A stretch of DNA of 64,000 nucleotides from the NCBI RefSeq assembly GCF_025766255.1, contig NW_026516672.1:248001-312000 (forward strand), read 5' to 3'. The position numbers were made by a program, and so were the translations under genes. The notes beneath the pieces were generated by a model. It was given only the letters and a program-made list of their open reading frames with translations. It did not search any database and was not told the DNA's origin. Positions 23,459 to 35,223 of the stretch are shown one piece after another. The stretch is from Zychaea mexicana. Lineage: Eukaryota > Mucoromycota > Mucoromycetes > Mucorales > Lichtheimiaceae. How positions within the stretch are numbered: the stretch's first letter is position 1; each line of letters starts with the position of its first letter.

Positions 23459-26400
23459 CTATGTTTTACAAGTGGATGTGTCTATCTCTGGGAAAAGTGC
23501 AGAGACGACTTCATCAAAAAGGGTATACACAAGGTCTTGGTTTAACCGTTTATTCTGGAGCACACTAAACAACCGTCTTGCTCCGCGTCTTGCGTTTTGC
23601 CGACCCACCATCTGCCCTATTAAGTCTATACAATGCATAAGCCGTATGTTGCACACTTTTGTGTCATCTACGGTACGGTGGAACAATAATAATCTGATGA
23701 TCGTTTTTTTTTCTGCAATTACCTGGTAGCCAAGTAGAAAGTTTTCTGTTTGCAGATTCTTTGGTATGCTGCTTCTCATCTGGCCGACGCGGCTCTTTGA
23801 AAGTGAGCGTTTGACCATCGGGCCATAAGCTATCAGTCACCTTTCGAAGATAAAAGACGATCATGGGTTCGGTAGCAAGGAAATGCACAGTCTCACGGAG
23901 TTTTCTATGTCCGGAATATATGTCAGTTCTGATATCGAGGGAGTTGACATATGACAGACACTTTACCTTTCGATTGTGCCACCGAAGATTTGCTGGAGAA
24001 TGATGACAACTGCCTGCCGTCGCAGCCAATTGTTCTTTTCCTTGAGCTCAAACATTTCAATAAATAAATCGCAAAGCGGCTCTGTGAACTTGGTGATGCC
24101 TTCTGGAGCATTTTTCAGTGAGTCCGTGAAGTCGGGGTCTGACGTTACTGCTGCTGCCACGGCAGCTGCAGCGGCCACAGCTTCCTCATTTTGCTCTACA
24201 CGTTGTTCACTGTTTTCGTCTGCCTCTTGGATAAAGTCCATGACTTGTTCACCCATGCGCTGCGTGATCAAGTCCAACATCGATGGGCCAACAAACAGGT
24301 CGTCAATGCCCTCGGCCACAGTCTTGTAGATGTGCTTCATAAAGCCGGCGGACGATGCTTTGCTGCGTTGGTCATGCTGGTGCTGTACGTTATCGCTAAT
24401 GGAACGATGCAAACCCGAGCCGACGGTAGACGTACTTGATGAGGGCTGTAGCTGCTGCTTGAGCAGCTCGGACGAGATTTCCTGGCGCCGCTTGCGCTTC
24501 TTACTGCTAGAGCGTGGGATCGACGTGAATAAACCAAATTCGGATGACTCCTCTACGTCTTGTTCTGGACCGGGCACATACACATTTTGCTGCGATAAGA
24601 ATGCACGCAGCTCTTCGCTTTTGCAAATGTCTCGGTCTTCAAGCAGACGCCGCAAATATCGCTCTAGATTCGTGCGTCGCGCCTCGACAAAAGACCTTTG
24701 CAGTCGCAGCAGAGGCCATTTGGAGGGAAACTCGAGAAGCTTGACAACAGGATGCCGCGCCTTGAGCTTCTGGTGTAACGCAAAGAACTCGCTGTATCGT
24801 CGTGCGACAATCCAACCAGAGCCATAGTTCCCATCCAAGCCAAGCTGCTGGATCTCAATGACGTACAGTGCAAACTCGCCATAGGTATCCGATCCAATGG
24901 TGGAGCTGGTGATGCTGACTTTGGTTCGCTCCTGTTGGTAATAGACAAACAGCAATGGGTGCATATGCATGAGTAAATGAGGGAAAACGTTGTGCAGCAT
25001 GTGAACAGCAAATCCATTACCGGGACTAGCACGTTCTCAGACTCTTGCAGCTCATACTGGCTCTTCTGGTACTTGATTTGCTGTAGCTCGCGCCGGAACA
25101 TGTTTTTACTTTTCTTTAGAATGCGCAACTCGTCTACCTTGTTTTTTGCCTCGGCTTTCTTGATGAGCGCGTTCACAATGGCCTCCTGTTGCATCAGCTT
25201 CTCCATTTCCTCGGACAGCTTTTCGACCTTGACCGCAAGCATCAAGTCTCCTGGCGGTGCCAGATGAACGTTCGACGTTTCTTTGTCGAGCGTATCGTCT
25301 TCGTTGTGCTTCGTGGTTGAAGGCAGTGGGGCTGTTTTCTTGCTTATCGAAGACGAAGATGAATGCGTGTCATCGAAACGATCATGCGCAACTTCGCCGA
25401 TAGTGTTGGATCCACCGGACGATGTCCAAGAAGGTAGTGCGTAGTCGTTTTGGACGGGAAGAGCCATAGATGACTTGGTTGCCTCTGGTCCATATAGGAG
25501 GAATGGTGGCGGCGGCTGCTTTTTCTTAGGAGAGGGTGGTGCACTCTTTCTTCGGTCGGCATTGCTATCTAAAGGATCATCCACAGTATTGTTGCCGTCG
25601 ATGATAGACTGGAGTTCAGCCTCCACAGCTTCCACCGTGTTACTCCTTAGTAGCTGCCTCGTTGGTCTTCGTGCTTGCTGACCCGGTTGATGACTCTGTT
25701 CTTCGTCCTCCTCCTCTTCCTCTGTTAGTTCGTCCGTATCTACTGGTGACTGCAGTAGACTTTGCTTGCTGCTGGCGCTCATGTCATCCTTCCCGTTCTT
25801 TGCTTGCAAGTCGCTTGTATGCCACCATTCGTTGGCAGACCCAACCATTCTGCCGAGGCTCAAAAAACGGCTCATACCGCCACCGCCATTGGCAGACTCG
25901 GAGACTGCTCGAACATGACCACGCGCGCGGGCGACAGGTGGTTTTGCTTTTTCTGATCTTTTCTTCTTTGGACCACTGACTTCCGTATCTGAATCTGCCT
26001 TGGGTGTTTCTTCAGTGATATGCCATGGCTTCTTTTTTGTCAGACTTGCTGATGCTGTTCTCTCTAGCGGTCGATGTTCCAACACTTTGCCTCCAGGTGC
26101 GGTCCCGCTACTACTGCTCGCTTCGCTGATTAGCCGTTTCTTTCCAGTCGACGTTTCGCTGCTGCTCTGGTGACGGAAAAGCGTTGTCTCGTCCAGACTG
26201 CGTCGCTCAGGTATGGTGTCTGGTGCCGAGTTGGGTGTTGTGGCGAGATACTTGAAATACAGATCTGAGCGCTTAAAGTAGGGAAAATGCTCCTTTTCCA
26301 GCTGCCAAAAGATATGCTGCTGGATCTGATAAAGACGCTGTCGCATTTCCTGAACAACTGTGTATACATTCCCTTGTTCGTTGTCATCCATGCAACGCTG

Positions 26401-28384
26401 TGCTGCTTCGATAGCCTTGTTCAAATCAATGCTCAGCTGTGCTGATATTGGTAATCGGTGTGGGGCGCTTTCGGATAGGTACATATCATAAACCATCCTA
26501 ACATCTTGTAAAAACGTCGAGTCGTCTCGTGCCCCCGCCATTTCCGAGTTCTTGAAGCCCTCGACTATAAGCCAGAATTGCAGTTTCATCATATCGCCGC
26601 GTCGATCCATGAACTCCATGAAGTACGACAATCCGGCTGTGTTCGTGAGAATGTCGTATAGGTTAAAACCGAAAGGCTGTGAAGCAGCGGCTTCGCTAGG
26701 CTTGCGACGAGGCGAGAAAAATTGTGATTTCGAGCTTTTGCGGCCATCATAGTTGTCACCCGTCAGGACTGCAATTCGTTTGTCGACTCGTTTTTTTGCA
26801 ACACTGAGGCGATTCAGGTACACCATGACATCCTCCACCTTTTCTCCATCAATGACTTCCTCCGGGTCTCGGTCATCTGTCGAATATAAGGCAAGGGTAT
26901 CAGTACTCTTTATTTTTTTGCACTAATTTCTCATAACTCTTTTACACGTACGGATTAAAGCACGCTTTTTGCGGACTTGTGTTACGATATCGTTGCGGAC
27001 GCGCTTGAGCTCTAACAAGTTCTTTTCTTCCTCGATCATCCGCAAAAAATCCTGAAAGGTACGCCTTCCTATCTTGATACTGCCAAACCCGCGCTGCTTA
27101 CTGCTTTCCACTTCGTCTTCCCACTGGTCACCAAACATCGAAGATAATGAACTCATTGGCATTAAACTAGGTCGCCGCGATTTACCGCTTGGTGGTGCTG
27201 ATTTTGCGTCTGCCAGCTCTTCAACAACCTCATCCAAATCAGTCGAGTGCCTATTGAGCACCTCACGTAGCTTCCGCACCATTTTTCTAGAAAAAGAATA
27301 AAAAATCAGAATTTTCTCTTTCACATACATCACATCCGCGTTTCCCACGAATATCAAAACATACTGTTCCCGTATCGCTTTTCCCAACTAGAAGCAAATC
27401 AAAGAAACACAGATTAGGACATCTATCGTTCATTTACACGAGAATAACCTCACCGAAAGAAAAAGCTAGATATCTTACATAGCTATCGATTGTCTGGTTC
27501 CAAAAATCTGGATCTGCAACCATATCCATGACAGGCTGTAGGACAGCACAGGAAACAAGCTCACGCACAATCACGCTCACCGGTCCACTGTCCAGCTCCT
27601 TGTGATTCAATACGTATGGCAACACCCGCTCCACCATTTGACGTAGATGCACCGCCTCTGTTGGCTTGGTCGTCATAGCAGCGGTAGTCAAGGCGGGATG
27701 CAGCTTGCCGCCACGAAACTGCGATGCCAACAGCAAATCTAGCTCGTCCGACTGTGTCAGGGACCGTTCCAACGACTTTCCACGCAGCGATATCTCGGCC
27801 GCTCGGAACTCTGAAATGTGCGCCGTTACAAGCGGGACAAGGCGATTGACAAGAATTCCGAACAGATCGGCGTCCTGGATCCGTTGCCTCAGTGCGTGTG
27901 CCGCCGAACGTATGATTTCATCGACGGATTTGCGAAACGATATCTCGAGCGGCCCAGCCACGTATGCGAACCAATAGTCTATAAAGTCGCGCAAAATATG
28001 TGACAAGAGCTCCTCGAACGCTTCGGATATCTCTTCGGAATCGGGCGCGATCGGCATTGATGCTTGCACGCTGTTGTCCTGCACTCGTTGTTGCTGCACC
28101 TGGGGCCACGTCGTGACATGGGCGAATCGGAATGGTCGGAAATCGCGCTGACGTTGCTCCTTTCGATTGCTTTGAGATGGTGAGACAAAGTATTTGACAT
28201 AGATATAGAGAACGATAATGTTGAACAGCACAAGCGATAGAACGGTGCCCAGAACAAGCTTGACTGCCCAAAGGAGATAATGGAGTGTTTGAGGCCAAGC
28301 TACTGTGACAAGAAGCGCAAGGGAAATGGCAGAAACAGTCAAGAATATCGAATGCAGACTTTTTTCAGGTGAAACTTTGGGCAT
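23459..28384 (-). CDS. Mdm1/SNX13/SNX14-type sorting nexin (TM-PXA-RGS-PX-Nexin_C)
   Basis: Seven exons (27479-28384, 27365-27387, 26952-27286, 25021-26876, 23967-24931, 23723-23904, 23459-23616) give 1474 aa, all phases consistent. Residues about 10-65 hold two hydrophobic segments (ER hairpin anchor), about 115-300 the PXA domain (ISEAFEELLSHILRDFIDYW, WNQTIDSYV), about 470-610 an RGS-like domain (LSYFMEFMDRRGDMMKLQFW), about 1040-1145 a PX domain (YVIEIQQLGLDG, VARRYSEFFALHQKLK), and about 1310-1465 Nexin_C (FIEMFELKEKNNWLRRQAVV, RQNARRGARRLF). Mdm1 proteins tether the ER to vacuole/lysosome or lipid droplets. The PX site keeps ARRYSEF. A 23-nt microexon (27365-27387) is required for the frame. 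Confidence 0.94.
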
Positions 28385-29204
28385 AGTGAAGGACGTTAAT
28401 CGCAACTTTCATGTTTTCGCTTGGTTCAACAAGAAGGAAAGAAAAAGTAAAAGAGTTCCCTTTCCTGTGATACTGCCGAAGAAGGCTGACTTTAATGTTA
28501 AGGTCGGCAAAGTCAATTTTCCCTTGTTCCACTTCATGCACGTGATGTCTGTTTCATTCCAGGTAAGTCATTTTTGCTGCTTGAACGACATTGCAGCGAG
28601 CTTTGCCACTGGTAGACAAGGATGCCAATACCTGCTAATGAAAGGGCAGTATACATAAACAGCTGCTGGTATTCTGCAGATCGTCATCTTCCAATACGAC
28701 AAAGAAGTGCTGTAGCAGTACAGGGCAGATAAGAAGAAAGAGTCATATTTATTGACTAGGGATTTTTGATTATCAACAAGTGGTCTTAATCTCCTCATTC
28801 TCACACATGACAACAGACCTTTCCTTTCACCGCGGCACACACACACACACATACTCCTTTATCTCATTGCATAATGCTTGTCACAGTGTCTCCTTTTAGT
28901 TGTACAATAGACGTATTGCTATAATCGATACCTATGATAAGTATATCCAGCGAAAGGACTGATATCTGCCGTAGAGGATTGTGCTTTAGGACAAAGTCAC
29001 TGTAAAAGATAGCCATTATGGCATTCACGACTAAATACACACATGTACGCCCACTAACACAACTAAAAAGTTAAACGCTTCAAAATCTTGGCTGTTCGAA
29101 TAAGGTGCATACAGCTTTATTTTATTTAAGTGAGTGGTATTAAGGAGTGAGGGGCATGGTGAGTGTGGGTGAGGTGTATTGTGCGTTGCATGAATTTATA
29201 TAAG
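28385..29204. other. Intergenic, about 820 bp
   Basis: 5' flank of the Mdm1-like gene and 3' flank of PEX14. Contains a (CA)n run near 28835-28852 and no gene that I can support. Confidence 0.5.
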
Positions 29205-30376
29205 TTATGCGGCGGGAGTGGAGGAGGATGACGAGGAAGAAGTGGCACCAGCAGCAGGCTGCTCAGATGCCTTGCCGTTTGTGTTACCGTTAGCACCGCC
29301 AGAGGCGGCCATTTGCCAGGCTGGAATGCCTGGACGGTTCCGATTGCTGGAATTCAAGGCACTATGCAAGCGGGCCGATAAACCAGAAGGTGAGGCGGGA
29401 GAATCCGTGGAAGTAGTGGTAGTGACGTGAGCGGGAGTGGCAGAGCCATTAGGTGACGAAACAGATTCGGTAGGGTTGAGAGGACGACGAGAGACAAGCA
29501 ACGATTTAAGCGACTGGACTTCGTTCTGCAAATCGGTCAAGACGCCAGCCTGCGAATCCTTGTTACGGTCCAACATTTGAGGAACCAACTCCTTGAGGTT
29601 TTTGACATCTGCCTTGACATTCTTAAACTCTTGGTCCCGTTCCGCGTCGCCCTGCTTCAAGTCCTTCAATACCGTCTCCAGTCCACTTAATGAATCGTCG
29701 ATCTTTTTGGATTGTGATGAAACCTTGGATAAAGCATCGCTTGTTTGTTGCTTGAGATCCTTCAAAGAGTCCTCAACTACAAGTAGTGTTTCATCATCCA
29801 CCCCATAGTGAGAAAAGCCGTGAACTAACATGGAACCAAGCGTATCCTATTCTACACTTCTTTCCCTCGATTAACACGACCTTTACCTGCTTGAAACTGT
29901 GCATCTAGCTTTTCTTTATCCTCTTCCAATTCCTTCTGTGTTGGTACTTGGAACCACGGACCCAGCAGTTTCTGTTACAATGGTCAATGCTTAGTCATAT
30001 GTCAAATGTGTCAAACAATTCTCTCTACCTTGGCCAACGTCCAGACACCGTAACTGACACCACCAGCCAGTGCAGCCGCTACAAAGATATCTCGCCAATC
30101 ATATGATGGTCGTTGTGGGACGAAAGGCTGAGCATGTGCAATAGCACCGCCTGGTACTGCCGCTACTGGACCTGCTGCTGCTGGTGTTGCTGCTGCCACC
30201 GTTGTTGTAGTTGCAGCACCCGTCGACTTGCCATTGACTCTTGCCATGGCCTCTTCAATCTCTTCGGCCGTCATGCCCTTGGATTCCAGAAAGGAAACCT
30301 TTTTTGTAAGAGCTGCAGACTGCACATTAGGGTCTGTCAGAAAAGATGTGGCCGATTGAATAAGATCCTCTCGCAT
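29205..30376 (-). CDS. PEX14: Peroxin 14, peroxisomal docking protein
   Basis: Exons 30029-30376, 29887-29971 and 29205-29776 give 334 aa. The start at 30376 (MREDLIQSATSFL) opens the conserved N-terminal helical domain with FLTDPNVQ and KVSFLESKGMTAEEIEEAM, which binds PEX5 WxxxF motifs and PEX19. After an A/T/P-rich linker, residues about 95-115 (DWRDIFVAAALAGGVSYGVW) form the hydrophobic segment, then LLGPWFQVPT and a coiled coil (KELEEDKEKLDAQFQ, VEDSLKDLKQQTSDAL). The S/A-rich tail is unstructured. The acceptor of exon 3 was chosen (29776) so that the coiled coil continues; an in-phase alternative about 57 bp upstream would add residues. PEX14 is the import pore and docking component of peroxisomes. 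Shares a 174-bp divergent intergenic with the SDR gene. Confidence 0.92.
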
Positions 30377-30550
30377 GGTCAAATATCGTTATGTTGGTCA
30401 GCGAGAGAGAGAAATAAGAGGACCGGCTTGTTTTGGCACTGTTGCTTGCCATCTCCGCAACCTTTTTTTTTTTGCTTATGAATATGAACCGAGGTCTGCG
30501 GCGGTATAATTATCCCTTTTTCTCTCTTTTTTTCTCACACATCTATCACC
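30377..30550. promoter_or_regulatory. Probable bidirectional promoter PEX14/SDR
   Basis: Only 174 bp separate the two start codons of divergent genes. It holds a poly-T tract (about 30462-30474) and pyrimidine runs before the SDR start; no clear TATA box on either side. Shared control is inference from spacing. Confidence 0.55.
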
Positions 30551-31788
30551 ATGATACGCGCGGCGCTCCAACAGAAAGCGGCATGGAACAATGTTGCCAA
30601 ACGCTTTTACGCACAGCGTCGACTAGAAAAGAAAAACGTGCTCATGTAAGACTTGTTGTTGACAGCCTCGCTCTCTCCCTTGTGTATGTCACAGCAACCA
30701 CCACTGACTCGAAAAGCATAAGAAAAGTACTGGTGCCAGTTCCGGTATAGGCGCGGCTTGCGCTCGTGAATTTGCAAGAGAAGGCTCCAACCTGGTATGT
30801 CTATACAGCAGCAGTAGTGTAGTCCCAGGTCTTTTCGTTGATCCATGATTATTCATGCGTGTTATATATGAATAAATGTTGGCAAAGATCCTCACCGCAC
30901 GACGTCTCGACCGATTGGAAGCATTAAAGGACGAACTGAAGCAAAAGCACAATGACATCAATGTTCACACGCTAAAGTTAGACGTCCGTAAAAAGCAAAA
31001 TATTGATGCTGCCGTCGCTTCATTACCGACTACGTTCAAGGGCAATATCGACGTGCTCGTCAACAATGCTGGATTGGTGATTGGCATGGATCCATTAGTG
31101 GAAGTCACGGAGGATGCATATGATACGATGATTGATACAAACGTCAAAGGGCTCGTCTTTCTGACGCAGGCCATTTTGCCTGGCATGATTGAACGACAGC
31201 GTGGACACATTATCAACGTTGGATCTGTAGCAGGTAGAGCCAGCTAAGCTTTGATGAATTCAGATCATTCAGTAACCAACATAAATGATTCCACGACTAC
31301 AGGAAAGCAAAGTTACCGAAACGGGAGCATCTATTGCGGTACGTGTTTTCACTCATGAAACGATGATTGATCGTGTCAACTAATCATACTCTGTATTCTG
31401 CATAGCGTCCAAGCACGCAGTAGATGCAATCTCACGCGCGCTGCTCTATGAAACCATGGAAACACCTATCCGCATTTCACAGATCTGCCCTGGGTTAGTA
31501 AACACGGAGTTTTCGACGGTGCGTTTCCACGGCGATAAGCAAAAAGCCGACAGCGTGTATGAAGGCCTTCAGCCCCTGGTAGGTGAGGACATAGCAGAGC
31601 TTATTGTCTTTACAGCTGGTCGACCGCCCCATGTCAATATTGCGGATATGCTCGGTAAGAACTGCTCACAAATAATCGTCAGCCGGTTATGCAATTTGTC
31701 TTCCTTCTCGAGTATCTAAACTTGCTTTCAAACAGTCTTTCCTACGAATCAAGCAGACGCAACCACAAAATACGCAAAAAAGGGATAG
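30551..31788 (+). CDS. Short-chain dehydrogenase/reductase (yeast YMR226C-like)
   Basis: Six exons (30551-30645, 30728-30794, 30888-31233, 31303-31338, 31406-31654, 31736-31788) give 281 aa. The Rossmann motif TGASSGIG is split over the exon 1/2 junction region; NNAG, the SVAG strand and the YCASK catalytic Tyr/Lys pair are present, and the tail has VFPTNQADATTKYA. These features fit the NADP-dependent serine/3-hydroxyacid dehydrogenase group typified by yeast YMR226C. The N-terminus (MIRAALQQKAAWNNVAKRFY) is basic and amphipathic, so mitochondrial targeting is plausible. Exon 4 is only 36 nt. Confidence 0.92.
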
Positions 31789-31956
31789 CGAGTGAAAGAC
31801 GTAGCCAAGTGTATATACCCTCTGGGTCCAACTTTTTTCCAGTTTATTGTTTAAAGTCTATAATACATTATTTTGTTGTGGTAGCTACTGTTGTTGCTGT
31901 TGCTGTTGTTGTCGATGATGATAATGATGGTGTTGGTGTTGGCTCTACCTTCTCCT

Positions 31957-32606
31957 TTAATCCAAAGCGTTCACATCCACTTTGGAGATTCGGAGCACGG
32001 TATGAGTTTGCTTATGCTCGATGGTACGCTTGTAGTTCTTTCTTCTCTTCTTTTTGACAATCTGAATCAATTTGCTTTTGGGGTGTTCAATGACGGTAGC
32101 TGAGATGTCGTAGAACCCTTCATTGACGTAGGGTTGACCCTTGACGGTATAATCCTTGCTACCGAGTTCGCGTACTCGGTCTAGCTTCAAAACGTCGCCG
32201 ACCTTGACGTCTTTCAGCCGATTCACGATAACTTGGTCGTTCTTTGTGATAAGGTACGGACGGCCGGCAATTTCTGCGACCGCGTAGTATCGTAGCTGGT
32301 CTCGTAATTTCGTTAACAGGTTTTTGGTCGTTGCGTCAGTTTGAATATTTCGAACAAAGCCTAAATGGAGTTTTTTCCACGATTAGTTCTTGCCAGTTTT
32401 ACAATGTCGGTTTCTGCTGCTGTCCAGGTTGGAGCACAAAGAAAAACAAACAATACAGTACTCTTGGTTGGCATGGCCACTATATATTAAATGAGGAGCT
32501 GTCAGCATCTCATGCTTATATATGCGTCGCTGTTGGTCAATTTAAATGTACCTCGTGTAGCCAGGGACTGCAAGGCCCCAACGCCCTTCATTGCCGTTAA
32601 GAACAT
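31957..32606 (-). CDS. Mitochondrial ribosomal protein bL21m
   Basis: Exons 32552-32606 and 31957-32360 give 152 aa. A short presequence (MFLTAMKGVGALQSLATR) is followed by the L21 fold: YYAVAEIAGRPYLITKND, GDVLKLDRVRELGSKDYTVK, YDISATVIEHPKSKLIQIVK and KKRRKNYKRTIEHKQTHTVL. The last block, with the basic KRRKNYKR run and the HTVLRI end, is the bL21 signature. Yeast counterpart is Mrpl49. It binds 23S-type rRNA in the mitochondrial large subunit. Convergent with the SDR gene; a GTT/GAT triplet-rich stretch lies in the shared 3' region at about 31880-31950. Confidence 0.93.
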
Positions 32607-33423
32607 TGTGTGTGTAAAGGTGTCAAAGTAAAGCAAGGCTAGTTAGTGGCTTTGAATTTTGTAGCGGGTCGCGAGTGGAACACTTCAAATCCAGCCAATA
32701 TGTAGCAACTTGGATAACACACAAGCACAGCATTCTCCTCTCTTTCTCTCACCCTTTTCTCTTCCTCTGTTCTTTCCTTCAATAGTTAAAACAAATAACG
32801 CGGAAGCTCATCGGGGAGCAACAATGGATCTGAACTGAAAAAAAATGGCACGTCGTCTTGGACGACAAGCAGCAACTTGTTTTGCAGTGCAGCAATTCTC
32901 CAACGCCATACAGTATTTGAATATCGAAAGTAATACATGACGACTAAAACAATAGCAGCAATGTATTGAATATGAGCCTTTAGCGAAATGGGTCATGTGG
33001 AAGCCAAAGGTGATTCTTCATATCTATTCCGATCGTCGAAGACATAGCGGCGCAAAGTTGCTGCTATCAACTCTAAAGGTCTCTGCATCGTATACTTTCA
33101 TACTACACTTCGTTTCACATACAAGAAGAAATGTCAGAGTATCCTTAATGTACCAGCTTGCCCGATATGGCTGTGTTGCCCCGCTCTCTAACGACCCCTC
33201 CACTGACTGAATACCTGGTTTGCAACCAGGAGAAACATCGCCTTCTTTGCATTAGGTGCTCTTTAATAGAGGCCCGTTATGAAAATCACCAAATAGGAAT
33301 TAAAGAGAGGTTCAACGTCGGTTAAATCCGTTTTGTTGATATTAAAGTGACCTGTACGCGTATCTTCTCGTTTCTCTTACCACTTACTTTTACAACGCCT
33401 ACACTTATACTTCCAACTTCCAA
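32607..33423. other. Intergenic, about 820 bp, with a stem-loop
   Basis: 5' flank of bL21m and of the ORF at 33424. A perfect hairpin CCTGGTTTGCAACCAGG (7-bp stem, 3-nt loop) lies at 33214-33230. No gene seen. Confidence 0.45.
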
Positions 33424-34137
33424 ATGAGCTACAGAAATACGCATTACCCAGGAATGAGCAAATTCCGTATAACTCAGGACGCTTCTCAGCCAACGTCGCA
33501 ACCACTGACCCCTGAGCCCATTTCCGAGATCCTCCCGGTCTCCAACGTTGCGCAAAGCATTGAGCAGCCAGGCAGCGATGAAATTGTCGATGCCTTTGAA
33601 AACCACCTGGCCGAGGGAACAGACAGCGTGGATGACACCGAAGATCACAACTCGGGTGATGAGCAGCATAAAAATGAGCCTGAGCTGCAAACAGTGTCAT
33701 CGCCAGCATCGCCAGGGACTGCTCCTTCTTCTCAACCGGCAGCAACACCCCCTCGTTCTCGTCGCGCAGTTCGTGGAATCGGCCCTGGTTGGTGTAATGT
33801 CCTTGACTTAGACCAGGTGCAGGCAGTATTGGACAACAACAACGACGACTTCCGCGACATCATTAACATTGCAAGGAGCGCGTTCGTGAGCGATTTTGCT
33901 TCCGTGCTAGAAGAAGACAGAATCAAGAGAAAGCGAGACCAGGAAGAAGTTGAAGAAGAAAGGCGACGCTACTACTCGCGTCGCCGCATTGAGGCAGAGG
34001 CTGCCCACGATCAACGACATGCAGAAAGTATGCATGTGCTGGGGCGTCTCGCTTCCGTCAGCGAAGCGATTCTAGCAGTGCTCAATAAAAATGAAGAGCA
34101 AATCGATGAGCAAGACAGCAGCAACAACAACGAATAA
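33424..34137 (+). CDS. Uncharacterised intronless protein with C-terminal coiled coil
   Basis: One open frame of 237 aa from ATG 33424. Residues 1-120 are disordered and rich in P, S, Q, E and D, ending in a basic PPRSRRAVRG. A short conserved-looking block follows (GPGWCNVLDLDQVQAVLDNN, then FRDIINIARSAFVSDF), then a long charged helix (RIKRKRDQEEVEEERRRYYS) likely to form a coiled coil, and an N-run at the end. The codon use and frame length support real coding. I do not recognise the family; it could be a scaffold or a relic of a repeated gene family. Confidence 0.6.
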   Translation: MSYRNTHYPGMSKFRITQDASQPTSQPLTPEPISEILPVSNVAQSIEQPGSDEIVDAFENHLAEGTDSVDDTEDHNSGDEQHKNEPELQTVSSPASPGTAPSSQPAATPPRSRRAVRGIGPGWCNVLDLDQVQAVLDNNNDDFRDIINIARSAFVSDFASVLEEDRIKRKRDQEEVEEERRRYYSRRRIEAEAAHDQRHAESMHVLGRLASVSEAILAVLNKNEEQIDEQDSSNNNE

Positions 34138-34258
34138 AGTTGTTAAATTTTCCATCGGTTCCAACTTCCAATATATGAGTATCTTGTGGTGTAAGCAGGT
34201 TTACTTGATATCTCAGTAGATAATCTAGATATAGGTGCCAAAAACTTTTAACACCTAT

Positions 34259-34590
34259 TTATTGAAAGTCATAATCTCTTCTTTTTCTTCTGGATCCGTG
34301 GCGTGTGCAACCACGTCTTGTGCCCGACCTTCTTGTATGTCCTCTCCTAAGTCCTCTTCCTCTCCCTTCTACTTGTCCGTCATCCGAATCAGCTGTGGCA
34401 GGTATGACAGAATCGACAAGATTTTGCCGGATTTGACGACCTGCTTCCCGTGACTCATCCAAACGCCGCATCTGAAAGCACTGGGAAGAGGGAGACGCTT
34501 TACCCAATGAAGGGCAACTGGTCAGCTTACTGTAACCATTAGAATATGGTCTGTCTGTGGCAAACTAGACAAACACTGTATCCATTCCAT
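34259..34590 (-). CDS. Small basic protein, two exons, unknown
   Basis: Exons 34531-34590 and 34259-34471 give 90 aa. ATG at 34590 (MEWIQCLSSLPQTDHILMVT) with donor ACA|GTAAGC and acceptor TTTCAG|ATG, phase 0 on both sides. The second exon encodes MRRLDESREAGRQIRQNLVD then an acidic patch and a very basic RGRGLRRGHTRRSG / GSRRKRRDYDFQ tail that could bind nucleic acid or act as a nuclear signal. The first part faintly recalls the N-terminus of ING-type proteins, too weak to assert. Could also be the 3' part of a longer decayed gene. Confidence 0.4.
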
Positions 34591-35223
34591 TGGAAGCTTA
34601 AGGTTTTAAAGACATTCCAACAACGGGATAATCTCACTGTAGCAGTGAGAAGTTAAAGAGAACGTACGTTTAAATGATTGTTGGAAAGGTGTTGGCTGTA
34701 GCGGATGAATATCTGAGTATATAGCAAGACGTGTCCGTTATGTTTTGACTGAATTGTGGTTCGTTCTTCTCAGCGGACGCCTATTATTGATTTTGGTTTC
34801 TTAATTTATTGTTACATGACATATGTGTGGCAACTTCACTTAATATCTATCTCATCGTACCTCGATACCTCTTGCTCGGCGTAAAACCCCGTCGATATGT
34901 AGATGACAATTTTATGGCCGAGTATTTCTGTAAGGGATACGATAACACCCAAGCGGATCGCTGCTGGCAACGAGCTCTTAATCACCACCATTAAAATGGC
35001 TACCACCCAACAAGCTATGGCGGGCTCGATCATTTAAAGGCAATCCTAATGATACATTATTTGACGGCTAGTGTGTACTTTTCAGTAAGGTACTATTTCT
35101 AGAGTCAGCTAAAAAAATGCCGCCGTTTGCATGAATCGGGTGGCTTTGCTTGTGATTCTTCCTAGAAACTTAGTTTCACACTCTTTTTACTTTCCGTTTT
35201 AATTGTCAAATAGCATAGAGATC
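34591..35223. other. Intergenic, about 630 bp
   Basis: Promoter region of the LYAR gene and of the small basic gene. TATA-like GAGTATATAGCA near 34713. No gene I can support. Confidence 0.4.

Noticed and set aside
24191..24827. Plus-strand frames over the Mdm1-like gene
   Set aside because: Cys/Ser-rich shadows of a well-supported minus-strand gene.
30888..31247. SDR read as a single-exon 123-aa protein
   Set aside because: The frame lacks the TGASSGIG and YCASK motifs, which are supplied by neighbouring exons with good splice sites.
33214..33230. tRNA or terminator at the CCTGGTTTGCAACCAGG hairpin
   Set aside because: Only one stem; no tRNA arms or B-box, and intrinsic terminators do not apply to fungal nuclear genes.
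34836..35033. Hydrophobic minus-strand ORF of 65 codons
   Set aside because: Membrane-like but isolated and in the LYAR promoter region; no further support.
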